Assembly (NCBI GenBank): GCA_031292555.1
Contig: JARLGV010000075.1
Coordinates: forward strand, 39,987-103,986
DNA length: 64,000 bases
DNA from: Fimbriimonas sp.
GTDB taxonomy: Bacteria > Armatimonadota > Fimbriimonadia > Fimbriimonadales > Fimbriimonadaceae
Direction: 5' to 3'
The translations under genes and the position numbers were made by a program. Shown in pieces: positions 27,546 through 36,090 of this stretch. A model generated the notes under the pieces. It was not told the origin of the DNA and did no database searches. It saw only the letters and a program-made list of their open reading frames with translations. Each line of letters opens with the position of its first letter. Position 1 is the first letter of the stretch.

Positions 27546-29279
27546 TCAGTTACCGGTTCCCGCTACTGCTTCCGAGCCATGGGAAGCGCCATGTCGTTTG
27601 GATCCACCTTGAGGAGGCTCCCCGTCGTTTCCTTGAGTTGCGCCCTGCCCGTCTGCGGGCGAACCAGCCGCGGGAGAAGTCCCTTTGGAGGCCTTGGGCT
27701 TGCCACCTTCTACGATCTTCTGTTTGTCGCGAACGGTGGTGTAACTCAGGATCACGACGCGATCGCCTGCATTCAGGCCATCCTTGATGACGACATGGCT
27801 CGTGTCTTGCTCGCCGGTTGTCACGTCGACGATATGCGCGACGTTGGTTGAGTCCACCGACGTCACGGTCTTGAGTCCATCATTCGTCGTACGAACGGCT
27901 TCCCTTGGAACAACCACCGGGTACTCATCGTTGCTCACCTGGAATTTCACGGCCGCGTACATGCCAGGTCGGAACCTGCCTGCCGCATTGTCGATACGGA
28001 TCTTGGCCGTAAACTGACGGTTCTGAGGATCGGCGACGTTGCTTAGCTCGGTGACGGTTCCGCTCATCTTGAGCCCCGGAATGGCATCGAAGGTCATGGT
28101 CACCGGAGTGCCCTTAACCACAATGCCGGTGTATTCGACAGGGACGGCAGAATTGACGTAAAGCCAATTCATGTATTGAACCTCAAGGATCGAATTGCCG
28201 GCGTTTACCACGGATCCCCTATCGGCAAGACGTTTGCTGACCGTACCGTCGATAGTCGAAACGAGGTTGCAGTCAGCCAATCGCGCTTGGGCCTGATTCA
28301 AATTGCCCTGCGCGGCATCGACGGCGGCCTGGAGCGCCCGGAGTTGGGCCGCATAGGCCGGCTTCTGGTTCGTATTCGATCGCGCATACTTCAGAGCAGC
28401 TTGAGCCAGCTTCACTTTTTCGAAGGCGGCGCGGATGTTTGTCTTGCCCGTCTTGGAGACGATCGACTCGTTGTACTCCGCTTCCTTTTCCTGCTGTTCG
28501 ACGGAGACCTCCGCTTGCTTCGCTGACCGAACAAGCCCGTCTGCAACCTTGAGATTCGCAGCCGCCACTTTCTCGGCCGCCACCGCGTCGTCCCGATCTT
28601 GGGCCGCCACATATCCTTGCCGGTAGAGCGTATCCTCGCGATTCAGCTTCGACTGAGCGTTGTCCAGGTTGGCCCTTGCGCTCTCATAGCCTGCTTCGGC
28701 ATTGTAAGTGGCGGCCTTTGCCGCCGCAACCTTTGCCTGGGCATCGACCACCACGGAATGCGCCTGGTGGACTTCGTCTTGGTAGTTCTGAAACACTTGA
28801 TCGTAGTCCGCCTGATTGCTGTTCACCGTCGCAGTGGCTTGTTCGATCTGGGAAGCGACATTTGCGTTGGTCGGATCCTGAATGTACTTCGCGCTCACTA
28901 GATTCGATTGGGCCTGCGCCAATTGCGATTTGGCCTGGAGCACTTGGCCAATCGTCTCGGTCGGATCGATCTGGGCCAGAAGCTGTCCCGTTTTGACTGG
29001 ATATCCCTCGCGAACTTCGTCGGGAAGATAAACGATCTTTCCGGTCAACTTAGGCGACAACTCAACGGCAAATGGCGACTCGACCGAGCCGACCGCTTCG
29101 ATCGACTTTACGACCCGATGGGGGCCAGCCACCGCGAGCACAACGTTTGCGGGGCCGTTCTTGAGACCACTCGACCTTGAGGCTAACTGCTTGCCCGTTT
29201 GCACCTTCTGCGTGTAGCGCCAGCCGACCAAAGCTAGCAGTACGAGAATGGGCACGCCCATGAGAATCGCTTTCTTCAT
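27546..29279 (-). CDS. RND efflux periplasmic adaptor (membrane fusion protein)
   Basis: A 577-residue AcrA/HlyD-like adaptor. An N-terminal membrane anchor (MKKAILMGVPILVLLALVGW) is followed by the biotinyl-lipoyl-like half (SPFAVELSPKLTGKIVYLPDE), a very long coiled-coil hairpin (about 110-350, rich in Ala, Gln and Lys), the second lipoyl half (LADCNLVSTIDGTVSKRLADRG), a beta-barrel domain and a C-terminal extension rich in Gly, Pro, Ser and Asp. The coiled coil is longer than in AcrA, suggesting a taller periplasmic bridge. First gene of the efflux operon; the upstream 29320-29355 segment is AT-rich and may hold the promoter and MarR site. Confidence 0.92.
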   Translation of the reverse strand: MKKAILMGVPILVLLALVGWRYTQKVQTGKQLASRSSGLKNGPANVVLAVAGPHRVVKSIEAVGSVESPFAVELSPKLTGKIVYLPDEVREGYPVKTGQLLAQIDPTETIGQVLQAKSQLAQAQSNLVSAKYIQDPTNANVASQIEQATATVNSNQADYDQVFQNYQDEVHQAHSVVVDAQAKVAAAKAATYNAEAGYESARANLDNAQSKLNREDTLYRQGYVAAQDRDDAVAAEKVAAANLKVADGLVRSAKQAEVSVEQQEKEAEYNESIVSKTGKTNIRAAFEKVKLAQAALKYARSNTNQKPAYAAQLRALQAAVDAAQGNLNQAQARLADCNLVSTIDGTVSKRLADRGSVVNAGNSILEVQYMNWLYVNSAVPVEYTGIVVKGTPVTMTFDAIPGLKMSGTVTELSNVADPQNRQFTAKIRIDNAAGRFRPGMYAAVKFQVSNDEYPVVVPREAVRTTNDGLKTVTSVDSTNVAHIVDVTTGEQDTSHVVIKDGLNAGDRVVILSYTTVRDKQKIVEGGKPKASKGTSPAAGSPADGQGATQGNDGEPPQGGSKRHGASHGSEAVAGTGN

Positions 29280-29719
29280 CTTTCCGCTCGGGAATCAGCT
29301 AAGTGTGCAGGAGAATTCCGCCCAAAAAGCTTTATTTACATTAAGTATTTATATCTTCTCGGTGGGTTCGATGTTCTGAGAATTGCGGTGTTTCACATCC
29401 AATAGGCCCAATCTTAATAAGACCTAACCAAACCACGAACGAATACCGGATACTTTCACGTTTCCAACATTGAAACAATGAGGCACGGGAACCAACTTCC
29501 AAGCGATCCGACAAGGCCGATGCGTCGACATGCCATTCGAAAAACGATCGAACGCGCTCAGACGATATTGAAATCGGAGGCTGCTTCATCCTTCCTGCCC
29601 GAGTCAGTTGCCGAACAGGCCAGACTCCGGATCGAGCGAACAAAGAGTTCCCGGGAAAGCGCCTAAGTCACTGGCGTGGACCACTCTATTTCGCGCAACT
29701 CTCACCTAAAATACAAACC
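29280..29719. other. intergenic region upstream of the efflux operon and DUF4337 gene
   Basis: Divergent promoter region of 440 bp. The segment 29325-29355 is markedly AT-rich (contains TTTATTTACATTAAGTATTT) and includes, on the minus strand, a TATAAAT-like -10 candidate. This would suit the efflux operon promoter, but no clear palindromic MarR box was found. A weak 62-codon plus-strand frame lies within it (29478-29666). Confidence 0.5.
29478..29666 (+). CDS. possible small basic helical protein, 62 aa
   Basis: Unrecognised. The product is basic and mostly helical after residue 15 (RRHAIRKTIERAQTILKSEA), which looks more protein-like than random shadow frames. A Met at 29520 would give a 48-residue version. 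No ribosome binding site is evident. It lies 53 bp upstream of the DUF4337 gene on the same strand. Confidence 0.3.
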   Translation: MRHGNQLPSDPTRPMRRHAIRKTIERAQTILKSEAASSFLPESVAEQARLRIERTKSSRESA

Positions 29720-30349
29720 GTGCCGGAAGAACCAGAAGTCGAAACAAAGGATCTCCAAGAAGCAATCGAGGAGATGCACAAAGAGAGGGGTGAGCGCGAA
29801 GAGCAGGAACGCGCTACCGCTTGGACTCGCTATATCAGCCTTACCACCGCCCTTCTTGCCGTGTTCGCCGCTGTCGGTGCGTTGCAGTCTGGATCGCTGG
29901 TCAACGAAGCGATGATCTCCCAACTCAAGGCCTCCGACACCTGGAACGAGTACCAAGCTGCCAAGCAGAAGACCCACATCTACACGGTCGGCGCGTACGC
30001 AATTATCGACTCCGGTGAGCACGCCAACCCCACGCCCCACATGGGCGGAAAGGACCGGTGGAAACCAAAATCCGGCGCCGATCGCGCCAAGGACTTTGAG
30101 TCCCAAATCCTGAAGGAAGAAGGAAAGGCCAAAAGCCTATCCGAAGAGGCGAAGAAGCTCGAGAAAGAGGCTTCCTTGCTGATGCATCACCACGAGCGGT
30201 TCGCGACTTCCGTCGCCTTCATCCAGGTCGCCATCGCCCTCGGAGCAGTGTCCGCCCTGACGAAGATCAAGACGGTATGGGTCATGAGCATGCTCGTCGG
30301 CATTGCGGGAATCTTAGCTTTTGCCGCCGGATTCGTCGGAAAGTCATGA
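29720..30349 (+). CDS. DUF4337-like membrane protein
   Basis: A 209-residue protein with an acidic N-terminal helix (EEPEVETKDLQEAIEEMH), a first membrane segment (YISLTTALLAVFAAVGALQS), a cytoplasmic or periplasmic coiled segment with ASDTWNEYQAAKQKTHIY, a charged coiled coil (AKSLSEEAKKLEKEASLLMHHHE) and two C-terminal hydrophobic helices. This order and the SDTWNxYQAK motif are those of the DUF4337 family, whose function is unknown. It stands alone upstream of the cation transporter. Confidence 0.85.
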   Translation: MPEEPEVETKDLQEAIEEMHKERGEREEQERATAWTRYISLTTALLAVFAAVGALQSGSLVNEAMISQLKASDTWNEYQAAKQKTHIYTVGAYAIIDSGEHANPTPHMGGKDRWKPKSGADRAKDFESQILKEEGKAKSLSEEAKKLEKEASLLMHHHERFATSVAFIQVAIALGAVSALTKIKTVWVMSMLVGIAGILAFAAGFVGKS

Positions 30350-30439
30350 TATTGGCGTTAAAGTCGACGTCAACCAGCCGCCCTGAAGAACCGTATATTA
30401 AGTACGAGCTGGCCGTTTTGACCTCCGAGGGGCTCGACG

Positions 30440-31330
30440 ATGCACGACCATTCGAATTGCGAACACCACCAACCGGCGAACTATAGCACCGCCTTCGCAA
30501 TCGGGGTGGCGCTCAACGCCACCTTCGTGATCGTCGAGATCATGTACGGAATCATGGCTCGCTCGCTATCCCTATTGGCGGACGCAGGGCATAACGTAGG
30601 CGATGTCCTGGGCTTGTTGATGGGGTGGGGGGCTGCCTACCTGACAACCAGGCCGCCAACCGAGCGTCGAACGTACGGCTACCGTCGATCGTCGATTCTT
30701 GCCGCATTGGCCAACTCATCGCTCTTGCTTGTCGCGGTCGGAGCCATTGCCTGGGAGGCGGTGCAGAGGCTGTCCAAGCCGGTTGGCGTGCCCGGATCCG
30801 TCGTGATGTCGGTCGCCGCTTTTGGAATTCTCATCAACGGAGGCACGGCGCTAATGTTCGTGCGGGGGCGAAAGAACGACCTCAACATCGAAGGCGCCTA
30901 CATGCACATGCTCACGGACGCGATCGTCGCGTTCGGCGTGGTGCTTGCCGGATTGGCGATAAAGCTCACGGGCGCTGCTTGGATCGATACGGCGTCCAGC
31001 CTTGTAATCGTCGCTCTGATCGCGATCGGCAGTTGGAGCCTGCTGCGACGGTCGTTCGATCTGGCGATCGACGCGGTTCCTTCCGGAATCGACCCTTCCC
31101 AAGTGAGGTCGTATCTTGTGTCGCAAGTCGGCGTGACGGCCGTTTCCGATTTGCATATCTGGGGGATGAGTACGACCGAGATCGCATTGACCGCGCACCT
31201 AGTCATGCCCCGGGGGTGCGACGAGGACTTCGTTGCAGAAATCGCTCACGAGCTCTCCGACCGATTTGGAATCGCCCACAGTACGATTCAGGTCGACCGT
31301 AGTACGAAGTCATGCGTGCTAACCGTCTAG
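30440..31330 (+). CDS. cation diffusion facilitator (Zn/Co/Cd efflux)
   Basis: A 296-residue CDF transporter of the CzcD/ZitB type. The His-rich N-terminus MHDHSNCEHHQ precedes six membrane helices. The transport-site motif HxxxD occurs twice: ADAGHNVGDVLG in TM2 and MHMLTDAIVAFG in TM5, and the C-terminal cytoplasmic domain has the His-bearing DLHIWGMSTTEIALTAHL. It exchanges a divalent metal for protons across the inner membrane. It starts 90 bp after the DUF4337 gene. Confidence 0.93.
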   Translation: MHDHSNCEHHQPANYSTAFAIGVALNATFVIVEIMYGIMARSLSLLADAGHNVGDVLGLLMGWGAAYLTTRPPTERRTYGYRRSSILAALANSSLLLVAVGAIAWEAVQRLSKPVGVPGSVVMSVAAFGILINGGTALMFVRGRKNDLNIEGAYMHMLTDAIVAFGVVLAGLAIKLTGAAWIDTASSLVIVALIAIGSWSLLRRSFDLAIDAVPSGIDPSQVRSYLVSQVGVTAVSDLHIWGMSTTEIALTAHLVMPRGCDEDFVAEIAHELSDRFGIAHSTIQVDRSTKSCVLTV

Positions 31331-31459
31331 CCCCCTACTCTGCGTCGTTAGGCGATTCAGGCAATCGAACGTTCGCGACCATGCGCCGCTCAGTCAGGAC
31401 TGGAAACCAAGCCAAAGGTCAACGCATGTCTGAGCGACAAAGTAAGCTACGGCCGACCA

Positions 31460-32638
31460 ATGAAGATCACCAAAATCGAAACGTTCGTCTGCAACGCCCG
31501 CATGCGCAACTGGATCTTCGTGAAGGTCCTCACCGACCAGCCGGGCCTCTACGGATGGGGTGAAGCCACCCTCGAATGGCACACCCGGGGGGTGCTTGGC
31601 TCTATCCAGGACCTTGAACCACTGCTGATCGGCGAGGACCCGACCCGTGTGGAGTACCTGTGGCAGATCATGTACCGTCAGCACTTCTGGCACGGCAACG
31701 GAATCACCCGGGCAACTGCGATCAGCGGCATCGATATCGCGCTCTGGGACATCGTCGGTAAGGTCCACGGCGTTCCGTGTCATCGCCTATGGGGGGGCCC
31801 CGTCCGCGACTACGTCCGGCTCTATTCCCATTTGGGCGGCGGGAAGATGGAAGATTTCTACGAAACAACGCCGAGCGATGCGTCCCGGTTTGCCGATCTC
31901 GCTCAGAAAGCAGTGGCAGACGGCTTTACCGCGTTCAAGACCATGGCAGTGCCTGAGACCGCACCGCTGGAAGGGCTGAAGCCGATCAAATACGCGGAGG
32001 CCTGCGTCCGGGCGATGCGGGACGCGGTAGGGGACGACATCGACATCATGGTCGATTGCCACGCCCGCCCATCTCCCCGGATGGGGCACCTCTTTGCCAA
32101 GGCTCTCGAACCGTACGGGCTCTATTGGTTCGAGGAGCCTTGCTGGCCGGAAGTGACGGAGGATATCGCCTCTATTCAGCGCTCGGTGACGACTCCGATC
32201 GCCACCGGAGAGCGGCTATCCGGCGTCCACGCGTTCCGCGATCTACTAGAAAAGCGGGCATGCAGCGTGATCCAGCCCGATCTCACCCACTGCGGCGGAC
32301 TCAGCGAGGGGCGCAAGATCGCCGCCCTCGCAGAAAGCTATCGAGTTTCGATGGCGCCCCACAATCCGCAAGGTCCGGTCAGCACCGCCGCTTCGATCGA
32401 GTTCGGATTTGCCACCCCCTCGTACATCATCTGCGAGGCAGTCCATCGAGACGTTCCCTGGAGACAGGACATCGTAGCCGAGGGGTTCGAGATCGACCGC
32501 AAGGGTCGCCTCGTTCGCCCCAATAGCCGGCCGGGCCTGGGCATCGAAATCAACGAAAAGGAGATTCTCAAGCACCCGTTCGAACAGGAACTGCCCCAGC
32601 GATCGTTTTATGCAGATGGTAGCGTAGGGGACTGGTAG
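31460..32638 (+). CDS. galactonate dehydratase-like enolase-superfamily enzyme
   Basis: A 392-residue enzyme of the mandelate racemase/muconate lactonizing family, most like D-galactonate dehydratase (DgoD). Metal ligands Asp199, Glu225 and Glu251 and catalytic His201 and His301 have the same spacing as Asp183, Glu209, Glu235, His185 and His285 of E. coli DgoD (motifs [31 protein letters not shown]). It should dehydrate an aldonate to a 2-keto-3-deoxy sugar acid. The exact sugar acid is uncertain because the family is promiscuous. It is followed at 158 bp by the ceramidase-like gene, which may be part of a separate transcript. Confidence 0.85.
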   Translation: MKITKIETFVCNARMRNWIFVKVLTDQPGLYGWGEATLEWHTRGVLGSIQDLEPLLIGEDPTRVEYLWQIMYRQHFWHGNGITRATAISGIDIALWDIVGKVHGVPCHRLWGGPVRDYVRLYSHLGGGKMEDFYETTPSDASRFADLAQKAVADGFTAFKTMAVPETAPLEGLKPIKYAEACVRAMRDAVGDDIDIMVDCHARPSPRMGHLFAKALEPYGLYWFEEPCWPEVTEDIASIQRSVTTPIATGERLSGVHAFRDLLEKRACSVIQPDLTHCGGLSEGRKIAALAESYRVSMAPHNPQGPVSTAASIEFGFATPSYIICEAVHRDVPWRQDIVAEGFEIDRKGRLVRPNSRPGLGIEINEKEILKHPFEQELPQRSFYADGSVGDW

Positions 32639-32795
32639 AGTCGATGCGAATCCTCTATGATTAACTCAAGGGTGGATTCCTAACGAAGATGCAAGTAGTT
32701 GTTACAGGTCCGCTCCCTACCGCGTAAGTTTAGAGGTTTTAATTAACCGCTATCTAGCGATTCGCGGGTAAAAGTTGGCTAAGGGGGAGGCACTG

Positions 32796-34184
32796 ATGCC
32801 TGACTTTCGACAACCATCATTTCATGGGTTAATAGGATTCGCGCGGGAGGAGATCACTCCACCGATCGGTATTTACGCTCGCAACTGGGGAGCGTCTGAA
32901 CACGACATTGTCGACGACGTTCATAGGCCGTTGACGGCTACCGCCATGACGCTTCGAACAACCCAGGATGCGTCTCCCTTGGTTCTGGTTTCGCTCGATC
33001 TCGGGTGGTGGCGCCGGAAGGAGGACGAGTGGTTAATTCGCGGCCACCTGATCGAGCAATTCAATCTCGATTCCGCCCGCGTGATCATCGCCTTGACCAA
33101 TACGCACTCGGGACCCTCCACGTGCCTGGAAGACGCCGAGAAGCCGGGGGGGAATTTGATCCGGCCCTATCTCAATCTTGTTCGCGACAATGTGTCGCGG
33201 GTTGTTCGCGAAGCGTTCCGTTCCGCCAAGCCGGCCACGCTGGCCTGGAGCTACGGACGCTGCCGATTGGCAAAGAACCGTGATCAATGGGTACCCGATC
33301 GAAACTGCTTTATCAGCGGCTTCGACGAGCGGGCCCCGGCCGATCCGGTGCTTCTCGTGGGCTTGGCGGTCGCCGACGACGGACACACCATGGGCACGGT
33401 CGTCAACTACGCGTGCGCGCCTACATCGCTTGGATGGCAGAACCGTGTCATTTCGCCCGACTATATCGGCAGCATGCGCGAACTGGTTGAGAACGAGACA
33501 CACTCCCTGTGCCTCTTCGTACAAGGCGCCGCCGGAGAGATGGCGCCTCGGGACCAATATGCGAGCGACCCGGAGGTCGCGGATCGAAACGGTCGCGAGC
33601 TGGGTTACGCCGTGCTCTCCACCCTTCAGTCCATGATGCCACCTGGATTCAAGCTGCATCATGGTCAGACGATCCGGTCCGATGCCGAACTGGCAATCTG
33701 GGATTATGTCGAGGATACAGCGCCCAAGAACCTGGAGGCGACCATCCACACCGTCGAGGTGCCCCTCAAACCAATGCCGTCGCTGGCGGAGGTCGAAGAA
33801 CAGATGGCACTAAGCGAAGACCGAATGATGGTCGAACGCCTGAGACGTGAGCGGCACGTCCTGAAAACAGTCGGCAGCGAGGAAACGGTCCGGGTGCCGA
33901 TCTGGCTTTGGTCGGTCGGCGACACCCTCGTGATCGGTTGCCCGGGAACCCCCTATTCGCTGCTTCAAAGGCACCTTCGGTTGCACTTCGTCGAGAAGGC
34001 GGTGGTAGCGATCGGGGTTGCGAACGGTTGGTACGGATTCCTGCCCCCGCGCGAGCTTTACGACAAAGAGGTCTATACCGTACACGAGACCCCATTCGCG
34101 AAGGGCTCGCTGGAGTTCATGATCCACGGAAGTATCTCTCAATTCGAGCGGCTCTGCAAACTCAATCCGCCCGTTTACGCCTGA
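32796..34184 (+). CDS. neutral ceramidase-like hydrolase family protein
   Basis: A 462-residue protein with the opening GFAREEITPPIGIYARNWGA and the LTNTHSGPST segment of the neutral/alkaline non-lysosomal ceramidase family, plus FVQGAAGEMAPRDQY in the middle and a late FLPPRELYDKE. No signal peptide is seen. The family usually has HTH at the TNTH position, one His of which binds zinc; here the first is Asn, so zinc binding and ceramidase activity are doubtful. Such proteins occur next to sugar-acid genes in Planctomycetes and Armatimonadota with unknown role. The ATG at 32796 is preceded by a GGGGGAGG ribosome binding site, preferred over a TTG at 32775. Confidence 0.7.
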   Translation: MPDFRQPSFHGLIGFAREEITPPIGIYARNWGASEHDIVDDVHRPLTATAMTLRTTQDASPLVLVSLDLGWWRRKEDEWLIRGHLIEQFNLDSARVIIALTNTHSGPSTCLEDAEKPGGNLIRPYLNLVRDNVSRVVREAFRSAKPATLAWSYGRCRLAKNRDQWVPDRNCFISGFDERAPADPVLLVGLAVADDGHTMGTVVNYACAPTSLGWQNRVISPDYIGSMRELVENETHSLCLFVQGAAGEMAPRDQYASDPEVADRNGRELGYAVLSTLQSMMPPGFKLHHGQTIRSDAELAIWDYVEDTAPKNLEATIHTVEVPLKPMPSLAEVEEQMALSEDRMMVERLRRERHVLKTVGSEETVRVPIWLWSVGDTLVIGCPGTPYSLLQRHLRLHFVEKAVVAIGVANGWYGFLPPRELYDKEVYTVHETPFAKGSLEFMIHGSISQFERLCKLNPPVYA

Positions 34185-34194
34185 TACGAGCATC

Positions 34195-34222
34195 GGGCCG
34201 GCGCGGCCATCTTTGCCGGCCC
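34195..34222. terminator. hairpin between two convergent genes
   Basis: GGGCCGGC (34195-34202) and GCCGGCCC (34215-34222) form a GC-rich 8-bp stem with a 12-nt loop, followed on the plus strand by ATTTG. It is 10 bp after the ceramidase-like stop and 31 bp before the convergent prfC stop, so it may end both transcripts. The T-run is weak. Confidence 0.5.
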
Positions 34223-34253
34223 ATTTGCCCTTAGTTGGGCATCGGGTACCCGT

Positions 34254-35852
34254 CTACTTGGGCGCGATAAGCTCTTCCCGTTCGAGGAACTTAACCGTCG
34301 GATTCTTCTCTTCCAGGTACTTGAGCGGCCATGCCCCGTTGATCAGTACGGCGGTGTTGCCTCGCCGAGTCTGCACCGGCCGGGCGTTGGTCCCCCAATA
34401 GACGTCGGCAAGCACCTTCGGGTCGGCTTCCAGGTAGCGGATTAGGTCGAACGACAGCGGTTCAAGGAGGATGTCGACGCCATACTCGCTCTTGAGCCGG
34501 TATTGGATCACCTCGAACTGGAGCTTTCCGACGACGCCCAGGATCGGGTCGCGGCGATGGGCGCGCAGGTCGAGAAACATGTCGCTCAGCCCCTCGTCGC
34601 AGAGTTGCTCAATCCCTTTCTCAAAGTGCTTGAACCGCTCGATGCTCCGGTTGGTAAGCATCGCGAACATCTCCGGTGCGAACGGCGTGAGCTCCTGGTA
34701 GGTGACGGGAGGCTTCACGCACACGGTGTCGCCAAGATTGAATAGGCCGGGATTGGTCAGTCCCACGATGTCTCCCGGATACGCTTCCTCGACGGTTTCG
34801 CGATCTTGGGCAAAGAGCCGCTGGGGGCGGGTGAGACGGATCTCCTTCGCGAGCCGGGTATGACGGACCGGCATATCCTTCTCAAAGCGGCCGGATACGA
34901 TTCGCATGAACGCGATGCGGTCCCGGTGGTTCGGATCCATGTTTGCCTGGATCTTGAACACGAACCCGCTGAAATCTTCTTCCTTCGGCTCGACTTTGCG
35001 CTCCTCCGCCGTTCGCGGACCGGGCGGAGGCGCCATCTCCATGAACTCGTTGAGAAATAGCTCGACTCCGAAGTTGGTGATGGCGCTACCGAAGAAGACG
35101 GGGGTCAACTCGCCCCTCAGCACCTCGGCCATATCGAACGATTCCCCCGCGATGTCGATGAGGTCGATCTCGTCCTTGAGAGTCTGGACTTCATCCGCCG
35201 TGAGGTGATCGCCGATCTTCGGGTCGTCCAGGTCCATGATGACGACCGGCGCGCGGCCTGAACCGTGAGCGACCCGCTGGAACAGGTGAACCTGACGGCT
35301 GGCGCGGTGGTAGACCCCTTTGAAGTAGCCCCCCTGCCCGATCGGCCAGTTCATCGCGACGCTCTTGATGCCGAGGACGTCCTCGACTTCGGTTAACAAG
35401 GCGAGGGGCCCGATCCCGTCGTGGTCCAGCTTGTTGATGAACGTGAAGATCGGAATGCCGCGCTGGCGGCAAACCGCGAACAGCTTCTTGGTCTGGGTTT
35501 CGACGCCCTTCGCGTTGTCGATGAGCATGACCGCGCTGTCGGCGGCGGTGAGAGTGCGGTAGGTGTCCGCGCTGAAGTCGTCGTGGCCGGGAGTGTCGAG
35601 GAGGTTGAGAACGTGGTCACGGTATTCGAACTGGAGAACCGTCGAGGTGATCGAGATCCCACGCTGCTTTTCGAGTTCCATCCAGTCCGATGTCGCCTTG
35701 CGCTGGTTCTTGCGCGCGGTGACGGCGCCGGCGAGTTGGATGGCGCCGCCGTACAGCAGCAGCTTCTCGGTCAGCGTCGTCTTCCCCGCGTCCGGGTGGG
35801 AGATGATGGCAAACGTCCGCCGTCGGGCGATTTCATGTTCGAGAAGGTTCAT
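34254..35852 (-). CDS. prfC: peptide chain release factor 3 (GTPase)
   Basis: Recycles RF1/RF2 from the ribosome after termination. The 532-residue length is standard. The G domain has the P-loop SHPDAGKTTLTEK (18-30), switch region GISITSTVLQFEY, DTPGHDDF and NKLD; domain II and the RF3-specific C-terminal domain (LQFEVIQYRLKSEYGV) follow. Full-length and intact. It is transcribed alone. Confidence 0.96.
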   Translation of the reverse strand: MNLLEHEIARRRTFAIISHPDAGKTTLTEKLLLYGGAIQLAGAVTARKNQRKATSDWMELEKQRGISITSTVLQFEYRDHVLNLLDTPGHDDFSADTYRTLTAADSAVMLIDNAKGVETQTKKLFAVCRQRGIPIFTFINKLDHDGIGPLALLTEVEDVLGIKSVAMNWPIGQGGYFKGVYHRASRQVHLFQRVAHGSGRAPVVIMDLDDPKIGDHLTADEVQTLKDEIDLIDIAGESFDMAEVLRGELTPVFFGSAITNFGVELFLNEFMEMAPPPGPRTAEERKVEPKEEDFSGFVFKIQANMDPNHRDRIAFMRIVSGRFEKDMPVRHTRLAKEIRLTRPQRLFAQDRETVEEAYPGDIVGLTNPGLFNLGDTVCVKPPVTYQELTPFAPEMFAMLTNRSIERFKHFEKGIEQLCDEGLSDMFLDLRAHRRDPILGVVGKLQFEVIQYRLKSEYGVDILLEPLSFDLIRYLEADPKVLADVYWGTNARPVQTRRGNTAVLINGAWPLKYLEEKNPTVKFLEREELIAPK

Positions 35853-35989
35853 GAGGCACGGTCAAAGGCCGATAGCGGCGCAGGAGTTGCCTTATAGAAT
35901 ACCGCGCCGGCCAAATAGGACCCAACACGCAGGGCGAATACGTTGGGCGGAGCCCCTTCCGGATATCCCGCAGGGATACCATAGCGTAG

Positions 35990-36022
35990 CCCCGGATTGG
36001 CGTTCCGTACGCCTATCCGGGG
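35990..36022. repeat. inverted repeat between prfC and the TIR gene
   Basis: CCCCGGAT (35990-35997) and ATCCGGGG (36015-36022) are perfect arms; three more pairs (one G-T) can extend the stem to 11 bp. A smaller hairpin TATCCC-GCA-GGGATA lies just before it. It may be the terminator of the TIR gene on the minus strand (stop at 36091) or a mobile palindromic element; no clear T-run. Confidence 0.4.
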
Positions 36023-36090
36023 TTAGGCAGCGCGGCGACAAAAGTCCGAAGCCGCTCGCCGGCCCCCGCGATGCGCACGGAATGCGGCGC

